From Aquatica leii (taxonomy: Eukaryota; Arthropoda; Insecta; Coleoptera; Lampyridae), in contig CM069435.1 of the NCBI GenBank assembly GCA_035610365.1, positions 15,427,123 to 15,491,122 on the forward strand: 64,000 nt of DNA. The letters are read 5' to 3'. Made by a program: the position numbers and the translations under genes. A model generated the notes under the pieces. That model was not told the origin of the DNA, ran no database searches, and worked only from the letters and a program-made list of their open reading frames with translations. This document shows, piece by piece, positions 12,760-23,122 of this stretch (the stretch's first letter is position 1; the number at the start of each line of letters is the position of its first letter).

Positions 12760-13464
12760 ATGGAGTTCGAAAAGTTTATGAACTTATACGGAGGTTCTGG
12801 AAAAGCTAGGTTCGGAGTTACCACCGAGGAACAACAAGACCTGTTCCAGACACAAAAAGATTACGCCATCGCACATTGCGTGAGCGAGGACCTTGACATG
12901 TCCAAAGGGTTTGCAGTCGTGTTTAAAAAGAAGTTTGGGCAGCTAGATGAATTACGAAGACAGCAACCGGCAGTCGGAGAGGTTTTAGGACTACGTGGTG
13001 ACGGACGCTTCGTTTCCTATCTGGTCACCAAGAAATACTCACGTGTCCAGCCGTTATACGAAGATCTGTGGCGAACATTATGGAGTCTCAAGAGACAAAT
13101 GGAGTTCCATCATGTTAAGAAATTGGCGGTACCCAAGCTTGGTTGTGGCTTAGATCAACTGAATTGGAGGACAGTTCGAAACATGTTGGAGGTCGTCTTC
13201 CGAGGAACAGGCATTCAAGTGTTGGTCTGTAGTTACCAACCGAGGAGAGTATTGGGTCAGGAAAAGTCCATTGACTGCTACTTTTATGGTCAAGGAAGTT
13301 GCCGAAATGGAGAAAGCTGCCGCTATCGCCACGATCCCTTTTACTGGTGTCGCATCCAGTTTCTTGTTCTGGGACAGAACAGTCCTAAGAAGGGGGCAGT
13401 GAAACGTTCAAGAAATTACTTGCAAATGCAAGAGCCTTTTAGAAGACTGTTATCTATTTTCTAG
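12760..13464 (+). CDS. Macrodomain (TARG1/OARD1-like) + CCCH zinc finger protein carried by a Gypsy element
   Basis: This 234-residue ORF lies between integrase and the 3' LTR. Residues about 15-160 match the TARG1/OARD1 type of macrodomain: IAHCVSEDLDM, FAVVFKKKFG, YLVTKKYS, VPKLGCGLDQLNW. In TARG1 a Lys and an Asp are catalytic for removing ADP-ribose from acidic side chains. The counterparts here appear to be K91/K92 and D132. Residues 173-191 form a CX7CX5CX3H finger (CYFYGQGSCRNGESCRYRH), usually RNA-binding. About 22 C-terminal residues are read from the LTR. The ORF has no internal stop, unlike pol. It is in the pol frame, and the 54 nt before its ATG are open up to the pol stop, so it may be a Pol extension or a separate accessory protein. 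Countering host ADP-ribosylation is inference. Confidence 0.85.
   Translation: MEFEKFMNLYGGSGKARFGVTTEEQQDLFQTQKDYAIAHCVSEDLDMSKGFAVVFKKKFGQLDELRRQQPAVGEVLGLRGDGRFVSYLVTKKYSRVQPLYEDLWRTLWSLKRQMEFHHVKKLAVPKLGCGLDQLNWRTVRNMLEVVFRGTGIQVLVCSYQPRRVLGQEKSIDCYFYGQGSCRNGESCRYRHDPFYWCRIQFLVLGQNSPKKGAVKRSRNYLQMQEPFRRLLSIF
13387..13399 (+). other. Polypurine tract
   Basis: AAGAAGGGGGCAG lies directly before the 3' LTR TG. This is the expected plus-strand primer site, and it overlaps the macrodomain ORF. Confidence 0.7.
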
Positions 13465-13841
13465 AAGTTATAGCGAAAAGTGAGGAACGATCGAGAAGGA
13501 TTTCCGTATGTCTATATATAGCTACGAGACAGATCGTAGGTCAGTTATTGCTGGAATGCGAATGTGTTAAGAAGATTGTCAAGTGGAAATAAATCGTTAG
13601 CACGCGTGTGTCTACATAAATAAACCGAGAATAATCGTGAACGTGATAATTAGTGTAAACAAGTGTGATATCCGAGGACGTTATCTTATCTTCTTGTAAG
13701 TGATATAAATTATAGTGTAAGTGTTTGTATTATTAGATTTTATTAGTTCGGTTAATTTAAAAGTGTACATATTTCTAGAATAAGTAAACGTAGTTTTAGT
13801 CGTTTTAAATAAATTAGTTTTTAACAAATAAAGACGTAACA
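13400..13841 (+). repeat. 3' LTR of the macrodomain Gypsy element
   Basis: A 442-bp LTR, nearly identical to 7196-7636 and followed by the ATAT target duplication at 13842-13845. Confidence 0.95.
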
Positions 13842-15640
13842 ATATCATCTTCAAACAAATGCTATTTGCAGCAATTTAATTTGCTAAGTACTTCGTTTAT
13901 AAAAATGGAAAATAATAGAGGCGACTGAATTCTCCCGTGTGGCACACCACAGGCCAATGATCGTAAGGCAGACGATAAATTACTACATTGGAATTCTTGA
14001 GTTCTAGCAGTAAGATAAGAGAAGAACATATTGCAAGATGAAGAGGACAGTAAATAGTTGTTATATAGTTTTGTCGCCAAAAGAGAATGGTCAAATGAGC
14101 CAAAGAGGCGTTACTTATGTCTAAAGTGTCAATACCACACTATTGCTAAAGTCAATAGATGCTCTAAAGTCATCAGTCACTTTAAGCAAAGCTGTGGCAC
14201 AGCTATGGTTATGCTTAAACTCTAAAATTAGAGGGCTCTTTAAAAGGCAGCAAATAAAGAACACATTTAAAGATAATTGAAAATATTAGTGATGGTGGAG
14301 AGAATAATTGGAAGAGTAATATTATCAAAAACATGAAAAGGAATCCCATTGATACCAAATTCCCCAGACGTCTACTTAAGCGATAACTGAAAAAGAAAAG
14401 TTACTTGAGGATATTACATTATACAAAAATCGGGAGTGGAGATAGCATTGCTAGAGGGACAAGAAAAGTGCTCATTTAGTTCCTCTATCTCATGCTTTCT
14501 AATATTATGCCATAACGTCTGAGAAGATAGATTAGGTTTAACTGTTTCATAAGCCTTGATATAACTACACAATTTCCATACTTCATAAGCCTTATTTTTT
14601 TTAAACTCTTTTTTATATTTGGGGATTAAGCCAAGAGGCATCAAAATCTCTCGCCTTTTTAACAGGAGCAATTTGATCAAGTAGGTGGATGGCCATTCTT
14701 GTGAATCTGTCTACCACTAAATCAAGGTCGCCTAGGTTCAGCTGACGAGCTTCACACTATATATTCCTACCTTTCACTTTTTTAAATTATAGGAGCAAAA
14801 TAGCATAGAGTGTGCTGTACACCAAGGACATCAAGTTGCTCATAGGATAAAACGCGGAAAGCGTTTTTTACCAGGCAAAGATCGAGAATAGAAGGAAAAA
14901 AACGAGGAAAAAAATGAGTAGGCGCAAAAAGGATAGATATCCCAAGCGATAGGCACAGTGCAACGAGGTGAGCTTAGCTGGAGATGGATGTTGGAGATTT
15001 TATATTTCTATTAAAGTTACCCAGATTACTCCAACCTACATACGCGATCCATTGAAGTCTAGCTCGATAATCAAGCATTCAATAATACAGCTTTATATTT
15101 TATGTCAGATTTTATATATAAGCCAACACCACCTCCTATAAATCCAGCCTTATCATTACGTACCAGAAAGCAGATGTTAAGCTGTTGCACAGGAACTTAC
15201 GTAGCCAAATCTCAGAGATAATATGTAGAAGACAAGAGTTTACATAATCTCTATTGCTGTCTATATGAGAAAACAAACTTTGCGCATTTAAATGGAAAGC
15301 ATAAAACTCACGAGAACAACCTAACTTTTTGATTTTTTAAGTCGTAACGCTACCGGAGACAACAGAACAGAAGATTTTAGTATTATGCGTAAGCGGAGAA
15401 AGAAAGTTGGTAACATATATATACGTTACTTGAACAGACAACTGGTATTGCTATGTAAATCGTTTAGGATCGTTTGCTTTTGAAATTACAACAGTTGTAT
15501 CTCCCTCTCTTTTCTTTGTCAATATTTGACCTCTGCTCAACCAGACAAACTGGATCTTATCCTTTCGCTTAAATTGACAAGCTAGTCAATAGATTTTATT
15601 GTTGTACGGGCTGAGAAATTCACCCACATATATGGGTTTG
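13842..15640 (-). mobile_element. LINE C (CR1/Jockey-like): ORF1 end, endonuclease, RT start
   Basis: Reading the minus strand from 15640 down: ORF1 C-terminus of Baculo_FP type (EFLSPYNNKIY, then DKIQFVWLSRGQIL) at about 15635-15440. Endonuclease follows at about 15300-14790 (FPSILDLCLVKNAF, EQLDVLGVQ). The linker at 14680-14414 has a basic WKLCSYIKAYET stretch. RT is at about 14100-13842 (ACGVPHGRIQSPLLFSIFINE). The RT breaks off just after an EDD-like catalytic motif where the Gypsy element is inserted. Numerous stops make it a dead copy. Confidence 0.75.
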
Positions 15641-17890
15641 GTCAGATACAATTCCTATATCATGTGTAAAATCTAGCCAAAATGGCTTAAACCGAGCTCT
15701 AGAATTGGTGTACCATAGTATAGTCAAAAGCTAGATAGATTAAAGCGAGTCGTACATTGCTTAAAAAGCCCCAGCAGAACTAAAAACTCAATGGCTAAAT
15801 TCGTATAAGACCGTGCTTCACCGGTATAAACTGGCAGTGAAGAACGCTAAATTTAGCTCATGGCAAAGGTTTGTTAAGAAAAGTTTGGCAGCGAGTCCGT
15901 GGGAATTAGTTTACAAGATATCCTCACAAAAGTTCCTTGCTATCCAATCATGCTCCAACGTCTGTGACGCTGACAGATACACTCTCACAGAGCTCGACAC
16001 AATCAAGTCAATAGTTAGTTCCTTGTTCCCAGATGACGATCCAACAAACAACGATCCTTACCAAGCCCAAATTAAATCTCAATCTTTTGCAAATATTGTG
16101 TTTCGCCATGGGTGGTTAGAAAATCGGGTAAGAAGGATTTCTATAACCCCAATTCGTATTGTATTGTCATTCCTTCACAAAAATTATTCCATCTCAGCCA
16201 GTACCACTTCGTTTCCGGCTAATCGACGATAAACGCCATTCGTAAATTAATGACGAAAGTACAAACGAACGTTTCCAAGTACAGTTTATGCATTTTATTA
16301 TAGACATTTCGTATGGTGGCTATCAAAAATTGAAGCTCTCGTTGTTAAGAAAGTGCTTGCAAACGCCGTGCGCGTCATTCGCAGTCATTTATTGAGTTGC
16401 TTAATCACTTATTCCAGGAACGTTTCTGGTTCTTCCTATACAAAACGACTGACGACAGAATGCTCACAAAGATCGGTTTTCAGGCCGACCTTTGTGGAAC
16501 GTAGTTGTGGATTCTCTACTAGAACAAGACTTACCCGATCACTGTGACTTTTTCTCTTACGCGGACAATATCACTATGACAGTGTTCGCGGACAACAGAC
16601 GCAACCTAAAGGCAAAATTGACTGTCTCAGCTGACAAGACAGACTACATGGTTTTTGGTTCCTCCTTAAAAAGAAATCCCTGACTTTGACTCAACGGCAT
16701 TTCAGTTCGAAGGGTTTTCGAGTTTTTTGCTCGATCATTAACTAAGGTTCGTTAAACACTGTTCTTATGTAGTTGGCAAGGGCAAGACTGTTTTGCACTT
16801 GTTCTATAAATATTCTCGCAATAAGTGGAACCTAGGTACATAGAAAATCATTATCTACATCTACAAATACTTTCGCCGTAACTGGAAGCTACATAAGAAA
16901 TCATTAGTGACCATTTTTAACAGTGCAGTCATCGCTATGGTCACATATGGTTTAGACATTTGGTGCTACAGATTCCCACATATTCACATTATCAAGAAAC
17001 TGGAATCCTTATATTCCCTATTCCTTCGTACGATCCACGTACTGTTTCTATCGATTCCATGTGCGTTATGGCAAAATATCTTTTTTTGTATTTCCCGCGG
17101 GAAATACACTGTTCCAAAGTTTCTGTAAGAGCTGAAATGTGCACATTCTTAGACCATCAAGCTTCGACCACAGATTTTTCTTCCTTTTCGCCCGTCAAGC
17201 GTCGTCTCAAGACTTTGACGCTTATTCGTTTATTCAAAATTTCCTAGACTGGATCTAAATGTCTCATAACCCGAAACAAACGGCCCTCAAAATTCTCACA
17301 TTGCAGGGCGGATTCCGTTGTCCTCTGAAACGCATTAGCGTTGAAGATGACGACCGATGCTTGTCGTGTGATAGTCCGCCACATAAAATCTTGTTTGTCG
17401 GAAGTTCGATGAGAACCCAAGTCAAGTTGTATCCCGATTTCCCTGAGCCTATTCTTAGACTAGTGTCTGACGTCAACATACTCATTGCATTCGCTAGAAG
17501 AGACCAGAGTCAAACGTAAAACAAAATCTAATTTAGTTTATTATTGCATGGCATTATGATTTTATTTTACAGTCAGCTACGGTGAAGTAGAGTTTTTATT
17601 TAGTTATTTAACTGCATGTGGCTTATTGTAGAATGTTTTATTTGATTATCTTTAGTTAACTAATATTCAAAGAGTATATAATATTTATAAGCCGCCAGGT
17701 AGATGTGTCGCTGAACCTCGTGCTCATATAACATGAACTTGATACACAGCCTATCCGACTCGTCTAACTAGGCAATCCTTTCTTCTTGTAACATATCTTA
17801 AATCGTTCTATCCTATGTGGAGAACTTGAACCAAGCAAGTTTGGGTGGTTTAATGTGTCCACATCTTCCTTCTCCTCACATGTAGAGAAG
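15640..17890 (+). mobile_element. R1-clade LINE B copy 1 (3' half, defective)
   Basis: It interrupts LINE C ORF1. The linker between endonuclease and RT is at 15813-16100 (YKLAVKNAKFSSWQRFVKKS, as in LINE B at 63,730). An RT piece at about 16460-16680 has a YADN box in place of YADD. The C-terminal domain is at 16907-17515 (NSAVIAMVTYGLDIW, then DDDRCLSC). The 3' UTR runs to about 17890 and resembles 51,720-52,150. RT is internally deleted. Boundaries are estimated from homology with the other LINE B copies. Confidence 0.8.
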
Positions 17891-18460
17891 TCACGTTTAA
17901 CATTTTGAACTTTTAGCCGGATTTAACTAAAGTGCCTAGAGCTCTGCATACGTTAATAACATCACTATCGAGATTGTCTTTACTCGATTCAGTCAGACCT
18001 CTAATGTTTATTGAGTTTCCTAGTGCATCTTGTTCGATTTTGTTGAGCCGTAGAACAATCTGCGCATTCTCTTCCTCCAGCCAAGAATTAGTTTCAGTCA
18101 GTAATTGAAACCGCTATTTGAGTTCTTCTATTCTGGGTAGCAAATTAGAAAACCGATCATCGCAGTAATCTACTAACTTTAAAATATTATTATTAGTGTC
18201 TCTCTGCTCCTTTGAGTTTTTTAGGCCAGTACCAGAAGTATGTGCAGAAGTTTCGTCACAAAAACTGGAACGCCGTGCACTCATATCTTCTTTTCCTTCA
18301 TTAGCAATTCAAGATCTTCTTTTAGCAACCCTGTACAATTTTCATGATACAGATCGTGACAGCCAGTGCATTGAAGAGTTTCTGTTGCCGTTCCATAGTT
18401 TGTTTGCAGCACCCGCAGTTCGCCATTTTTATATTATTAAAAACTTCTCTATGTTTATCG
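17890..18460 (-). mobile_element. LINE C ORF1 N-terminal part (PHD finger + coiled coil)
   Basis: The minus-strand translation from about 18440 gives a PHD-type finger (MANCGCC, then QCTGCHDLYHENCTGL), followed by a coiled coil (SNLLPRIEELK, ENAQIVLRLNKIEQDALGN) and INIRGLTESSKD. A PHD finger, coiled coil and Baculo_FP domain are the known ORF1 plan of some CR1/Jockey-related insect LINEs. The C-terminal part resumes at 15640 after LINE B copy 1. There are stops and frame changes. Confidence 0.65.
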
Positions 18461-18709
18461 TTATTTTTGTTTCTTTTCTTAAATATGAATCTAATTTTTT
18501 CTAGTGATTGAGACGTTTATGAACACCAATGCTGTTAGAATGAATAATGTGTTAGAAGTATTTTGATATAGGTATAAGACGTACTTTTTACAGACATTAA
18601 TTGTCATTTTGACATGATACGTAATACAAAGAACATTTCCCTTTTTAAAGTAACAAAGAGAGTATGTGAAATCTAACGTTGCGCTCAGTGAAACTTCATT
18701 TTTAAATAT

Positions 18710-18894
18710 TTACGTACCATCTAAGTGATAAATAGATGCTTTGAAGTCGTTACGTATGTGCTGCCACGAGTTGCCCTCTTGGAATTCTACCTGTCTATTA
18801 AGTACATTTATAGTGAAAGTCATTTGAAAGCGTGACGCATCCTCTTTATAAATTTCAGTGATTGACTTATGCGCGATTTACTTATGATATCATA
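18710..18894 (-). repeat. Duplicated segment 1, part a (paralogous to 45.7-45.9 kb)
   Basis: This is collinear with 45,720-45,895. The minus strand has an open stretch (TEIYKEDASRFQMTFTINV, QEGNSWQHIRNDFKASIYHL) ending at a GTACGT donor-like site near 18,717. It may be an exon of an unrecognised host gene, or an old repeat. The segment is split by the pogo insertion and resumes at 21558. Confidence 0.35.
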
Positions 18895-18896
18895 TA

Positions 18897-21555
18897 AGGT
18901 GAACCTGGGTAAGTGTGATTCTGGGGTAAGTGTGAACATATGTTGTAACAAAGGCAAAAATGAACCGACAGTAACGCCATCTGTTGTCTAGTAGTATATC
19001 ATCATAGTACACGTGGTTGGTGAAAACCAACTTTGTGCGGCCATTTGCAGAAACATCATAACCTATCGAGTTCAGACGCCAACGTGACACAAGTTGACGA
19101 GCGAAGCGTGTTATTTTCAATAAAAGAGAAAAAAAACATTCATCTAGGTAAGTTCATGAACATGAACATTTCTCATTCACAAAAATTTTTGTTTCAGAAT
19201 ATGCCGAGAGTCTACGTGAGGAAAACTTCCCGAGGTTCCAAGTACTCCAAGACATAGAAAATGCCATAAATGAAATAAAACGTGGCACTTTGACCATTCA
19301 TAGGACACACAGATTATACCAAATTCCAAAAACCACTTTATTTTATCACTTAAAAGGGATACGTGGAATGAAAAATGAGACCCAAGGTCGTTCTGCAGCG
19401 CTTCCAAAAGAGGATGAAATCAGGTTGGCCAATGCACTCCGAACAATGGAGAAGTTGGGTTTTGGAATCAATAAAAAAGAATTATTAAGGGTTGTAGCTA
19501 GTTATGTTTAAGAAAACAATCTCAAGACACCATTTAAATATAACGTACCTGGTGATGATTGATTTAGAAACTTCAAAATACGCCATAACCTCAGTATAAA
19601 GAAGCCCCAATCAGTCGAGCAGATGACAGATCCATTTGTTATCAACAAGTATTTTGATATTCTAGAAGAAACTTTAACCGACCTATCACTTCGTGACAAG
19701 CCCAATCAGATTTGGAACCTAGATGAGAGTTCCTTTTTTCATGATCCCAATAAAACAAAAATTGTTGGAGCGAAGGGTAAAGCCTGCTCGAGAACTGTGT
19801 CTGGACCGGGCACGGAAAATACAACTGTTGGTGCATCCGCTAGCGGATTGAAAATCCCACCGCTTATCATTTACAAGGGAAAAAATATATGAGACGCCTG
19901 GGTTCCAGATGAAGCAGACTCATACCCGGGAATGTCATTTGCTGATAGCAAGAAAGGCTGGATGGAATCTGACATATTTCTCAATTATTTTCAAAAAACT
20001 TTGCTGCTTGCTCTGAATACAGAAAAACCGAACCTGGTTATATATGATGGTCACAGCACCCGCATAAGCATTCAATTAATCGAACTTGCAAAGGCTAATA
20101 ACGTCACAATTCTCAAACTTCCTTCACACACAAGCCACCTTCTTCAGCCCCTAGATATATTTGTATTCAAATCGCTAAAGGGTACATGGGATGAAAGATT
20201 GGTGGCTTGACAAAGGAAAAATGTGGGACTAAAAATACCAAAAAAACAATTTTCAGCATTGATCGGCCAAACCTGGAAAGACCTCCAGTCTATAACTTTT
20301 ATCAATTGTTTTGTGAAAGCAGGGAAAAAACCATTCAACCGGCAGGTGATATCTGAGGGCCAGTATGATCCAGAATGCTTAAAAAGATGGCAAAAACATA
20401 TTTCAGCAGATACTCACAGGAGCCTGGAAAATAATCACAACACCGAGGTAAACGAAAACTCAAAAGAAAACGAAACTAATGATCATCCAACAAACCAAAA
20501 CCTATCATTTGAAGAGCTCCTTTTGAGGACAGTTCGACCGTCAGATGGCGACAAAACTCGAAAGTGAAGAAAAGAAGAGTAGCGTCTGGAGCAGAAGTCA
20601 TAACTTCACCACAGGTGATAACAAGATTAAATGAAGAAACAAGTCTCAAAACAAAAGAAAAACTTCCTAAGGTACTAGCTGAGAAAAAAATCCATAAGAA
20701 GCGTAGAAACTACAAAGAAAGTGACGAAAGTACTGACGAAGAACTTGAAGATCCACCGCTAATTGATACGTCAGATGACATCGATTTTTGAGAATGAAGA
20801 CATAGATACAGAGGTAGCTGAGACCATAAACGATAGATATGAAGCAGATGAAACGAACAATGGCGAAGTGGACAATGAAAATGAAGCAGAAGAAACAATT
20901 GCTGTCAAAGTGAATAAAAGGGTGATAGTTCAATACGAATGCAACAAAAGAATTAGACACTTTGTAGGCAACGTTCTGAGAGAAACTGCCGAAGGGTGGG
21001 AAGTTAAATTCTTAAGATGTGGCAGAAAGGATTTTTTTGGCCCAAAATTGATGATATAGACATTATTAGTACGAAAAATATTGTTAGAATTTTGCCAGAT
21101 CCGAAACGAGGGCGGAGAGGAGAAAGCTTTAATTTTTCCGTTGATTTTTCACATTTCAATGTAAGCAGTTGAATCACAATAGTCATACTCCATTTCATAC
21201 CTTTTCATGTAATCTAGATAATAAATTTTTCAAAAAACGAGTTTGTAGCTTTTTTAATGTTTATTCACACTAACTCCATGGAATCTGAGAATGCATCTTA
21301 TTATACACAGAATCAACTGCATTCACGCTTGCCCGAAATAGTGGAATAAATGTGAACATCAGACTTGAATTCCTAAAATATACATATTTGCAGATGTGTT
21401 TTGTTTTTAAAATGCGAAAACTGCTACATCGGATAGATTAATACCCATAATGTTCATCACCAAAATATAGTATTTTTAAAATAGGTATTTCTGAAATTAT
21501 GATGGTACAAAATACCACTATTCAAAAATGCGTTCACACTTACCCAGGTTCACCT
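18897..21555 (+). mobile_element. pogo/Tigger-type DNA transposon with intact ends
   Basis: The 22-bp terminal inverted repeats start AGGTGAACCTGGGTAAGTGT. TA target duplications are at 18895-18896 and 21556-21557. A second GGTAAGTGTGAAC motif lies just inside the left end (about 18924-18938), probably a subterminal transposase site. The matching sequence at about 45,890 lacks the 2.66 kb, so it serves as an empty-site paralogue. The transposase inside is broken. Confidence 0.9.
19201..21170 (+). pseudogene. pogo-type transposase (DDE), interrupted
   Basis: The start at 19201 (MPRVYVRKTSRG) shifts frame near 19245. The next frame then carries an N-terminal DNA-binding region (IHRTHRLYQIPKTTLFYHLK). 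It continues with DDE endonuclease motifs: WNLDESSF, VIYDGHST and HLLQPLDIFVFKSLK, the D-D-D triad of the pogo family. Stops lie at 19509, near 19560, at 19890 and at 20208. A basic/acidic tail follows in other frames (RNYKESDESTDEELEDPP, then VIVQYECNKRIRHFVG). It would catalyse TA-targeted cut-and-paste. It is non-functional as it stands. Confidence 0.85.
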
Positions 21556-21557
21556 TA

Positions 21558-21965
21558 TCTAATTTTTTTCTTACAATATTAGAGAACGTTTCAGGTGTGC
21601 CATTAGCTAATAGCATATCTAGACAAACGTGAGTAAACCTTCTTTTTATTATGCATTAATTTGTATTGGTGTAAAATGTAAATACGAATGGCTTAGATAT
21701 AGACGTCACAAGTAATGCATGTAGATTTGTTTGTGCAATTAAGTGTTAAATTTATCACATGTGCCTTGTGATTTTGATTGCGAAGTCACTAGATTTACAT
21801 CGATTCCAGTTTTTATCCTTATCCGCTTATCTATTAATTTATACTTTCATATTGTAATACGATAATTATATGTACGAAGTGTTGCCTAAGTTAAAAGACC
21901 TGCATCAACATTATTGTCTGCAATAATTATTAACAAACTCTTAATTTAGAATCTAAAACTTCTGA
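21558..21965. repeat. Duplicated segment 1, part b (paralogous to 45.9-46.3 kb)
   Basis: It aligns without large gaps to about 45,895-46,290, for example the CACTAGATTTACATC/CACTAGTTTTGCATC and TTATCTATTAATTTATACT/TTATCTATTAACTTATACT stretches. A minus-strand open stretch (MLLANGTPETFSNIVRKKLD) begins after a TCTAG acceptor-like site. The function is unknown. Confidence 0.5.
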
Positions 21966-21984
21966 GGTTTTCTTGGTTACGATT

Positions 21985-22645
21985 ATAAGCAACCTTTGGC
22001 TTCGACTGCGTCATAGTTCTATCCACTTTAGTTTGGTCAAAGTTTAACGTATGTCCTTGGTTCTAGACGTGTTTTGCCACTGCCGATTTTATAACTCTGC
22101 GGTGTTTGCAGTCAGCTATACGTTCTTTTACTCTAACTTTAATAGAACATCCCGTCTGTCCTACATAACTTGAGCCACAGGAACAAAAACTTTTGTAAAT
22201 CCCGGCATGTTTTAAAGCCCTTTATTAGCCTTTAGCAAATCTAAACCAGTTGTTCAGGGTATTCTTAATCGTAAAGACAGTTTTAATATTATGTTTCTTT
22301 AGCATATAATCATTAATTCCAAAGATGTCGGAGTCTCGAGTTTAGATTCTCAGGTTGACAAATATAAAAAGCGCAATTAACCAAAGATTCTATAACAAAA
22401 CGTTTTTGTGCAAGATATGATAATAGAAAACATAAATAGCCTAGAAGTTCGTCGGGTTTACGAAAAATGAGAGAGGACCATTAGTTTTGATTTCTATGGT
22501 AAATTTGATATCTGAGTGCTGGTTGTTAAGATGATCAAAAAACCTGAACAATTTGAGATGACCTTGAGGACAAACAATAAACGTGTCGTCAACATACCGC
22601 ATCCATACTAAGTTTTATTATCCATGATTCTAAAGCAACCGTTTC
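21985..22645 (-). mobile_element. Penelope-like element fragments
   Basis: The first piece (about 21,985-22,240) encodes a GIY-YIG-like stretch on the minus strand (YVGQTGCSIKVRVKERIAD). The second (about 22,335-22,640) is nucleotide-similar to the PLE RT region at 30,185-30,530, including the YVDD area (GTGTCGTCAACATACCG). Both are broken. Confidence 0.65.
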
Positions 22646-23122
22646 AAAGTAGGTAGGTTTCAATCCCTATGTGTAACCGACTATCCTGATGGCTTTTGTT
22701 ATAACGTTTTCCAGATGAGCGTTGAGCGTCCTAGATGTTTTATTTTCTTTTTCATCAATAGCGTGATTCCGTACATTGTAAGTGTTTTTTTCGGTCGTTT
22801 GGTAAACGGAACAATTGCCGTCTTGGTTCGGTGTTTAGTGTACTCTGCATTATGTTAGATATAGTTGCTATACATTTGCCGTTTGTAATGATGAGATCGT
22901 CGGCGTCCCAGCAAACACAAGGTAGCTTAATTTAGTAGTTTATTGGGTATTGAAAAGTTATTTATAAGTAATTTTTATTTTTCGTAATTTAAGAGTAGTC
23001 TAAGGTGACGTTTAGCAGTAATTTAAATGGTTACTAGTTTAAAAGTAGTATACGAAGTAGTTTAGGAGTATTTCAGTATTGTGGTAGCATAAAAGTAATT
23101 TAATTAGTAACTTAATAGTAAT

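Larger units (their letters stand above)
7196..13841 (+). mobile_element. Complete Ty3/Gypsy LTR retrotransposon carrying a macrodomain-CCCH ORF
   Basis: A full-length element with TG...CA LTRs at 7196-7636 and 13400-13841. By eye they differ by about seven substitutions and one small indel (about 1.6%). The target duplication ATAT is at 7192-7195 and 13842-13845. Order: 5' LTR, primer site, gag-pol (protease, RT, RNase H, integrase), an extra macrodomain-CCCH ORF, polypurine tract, 3' LTR. Integrase contains in-frame stops at 12169 and 12361, so this copy is probably not autonomous. It is inserted plus-strand into minus-strand LINE C. A solo LTR of the same family is at 40924-41382. Confidence 0.95.

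Noticed and set aside
17930..18504. Plus-strand ORF at 18196-18504 as a host gene
   Set aside because: The opposite strand reads as a PHD finger and coiled coil of LINE C ORF1, which explains the region better.
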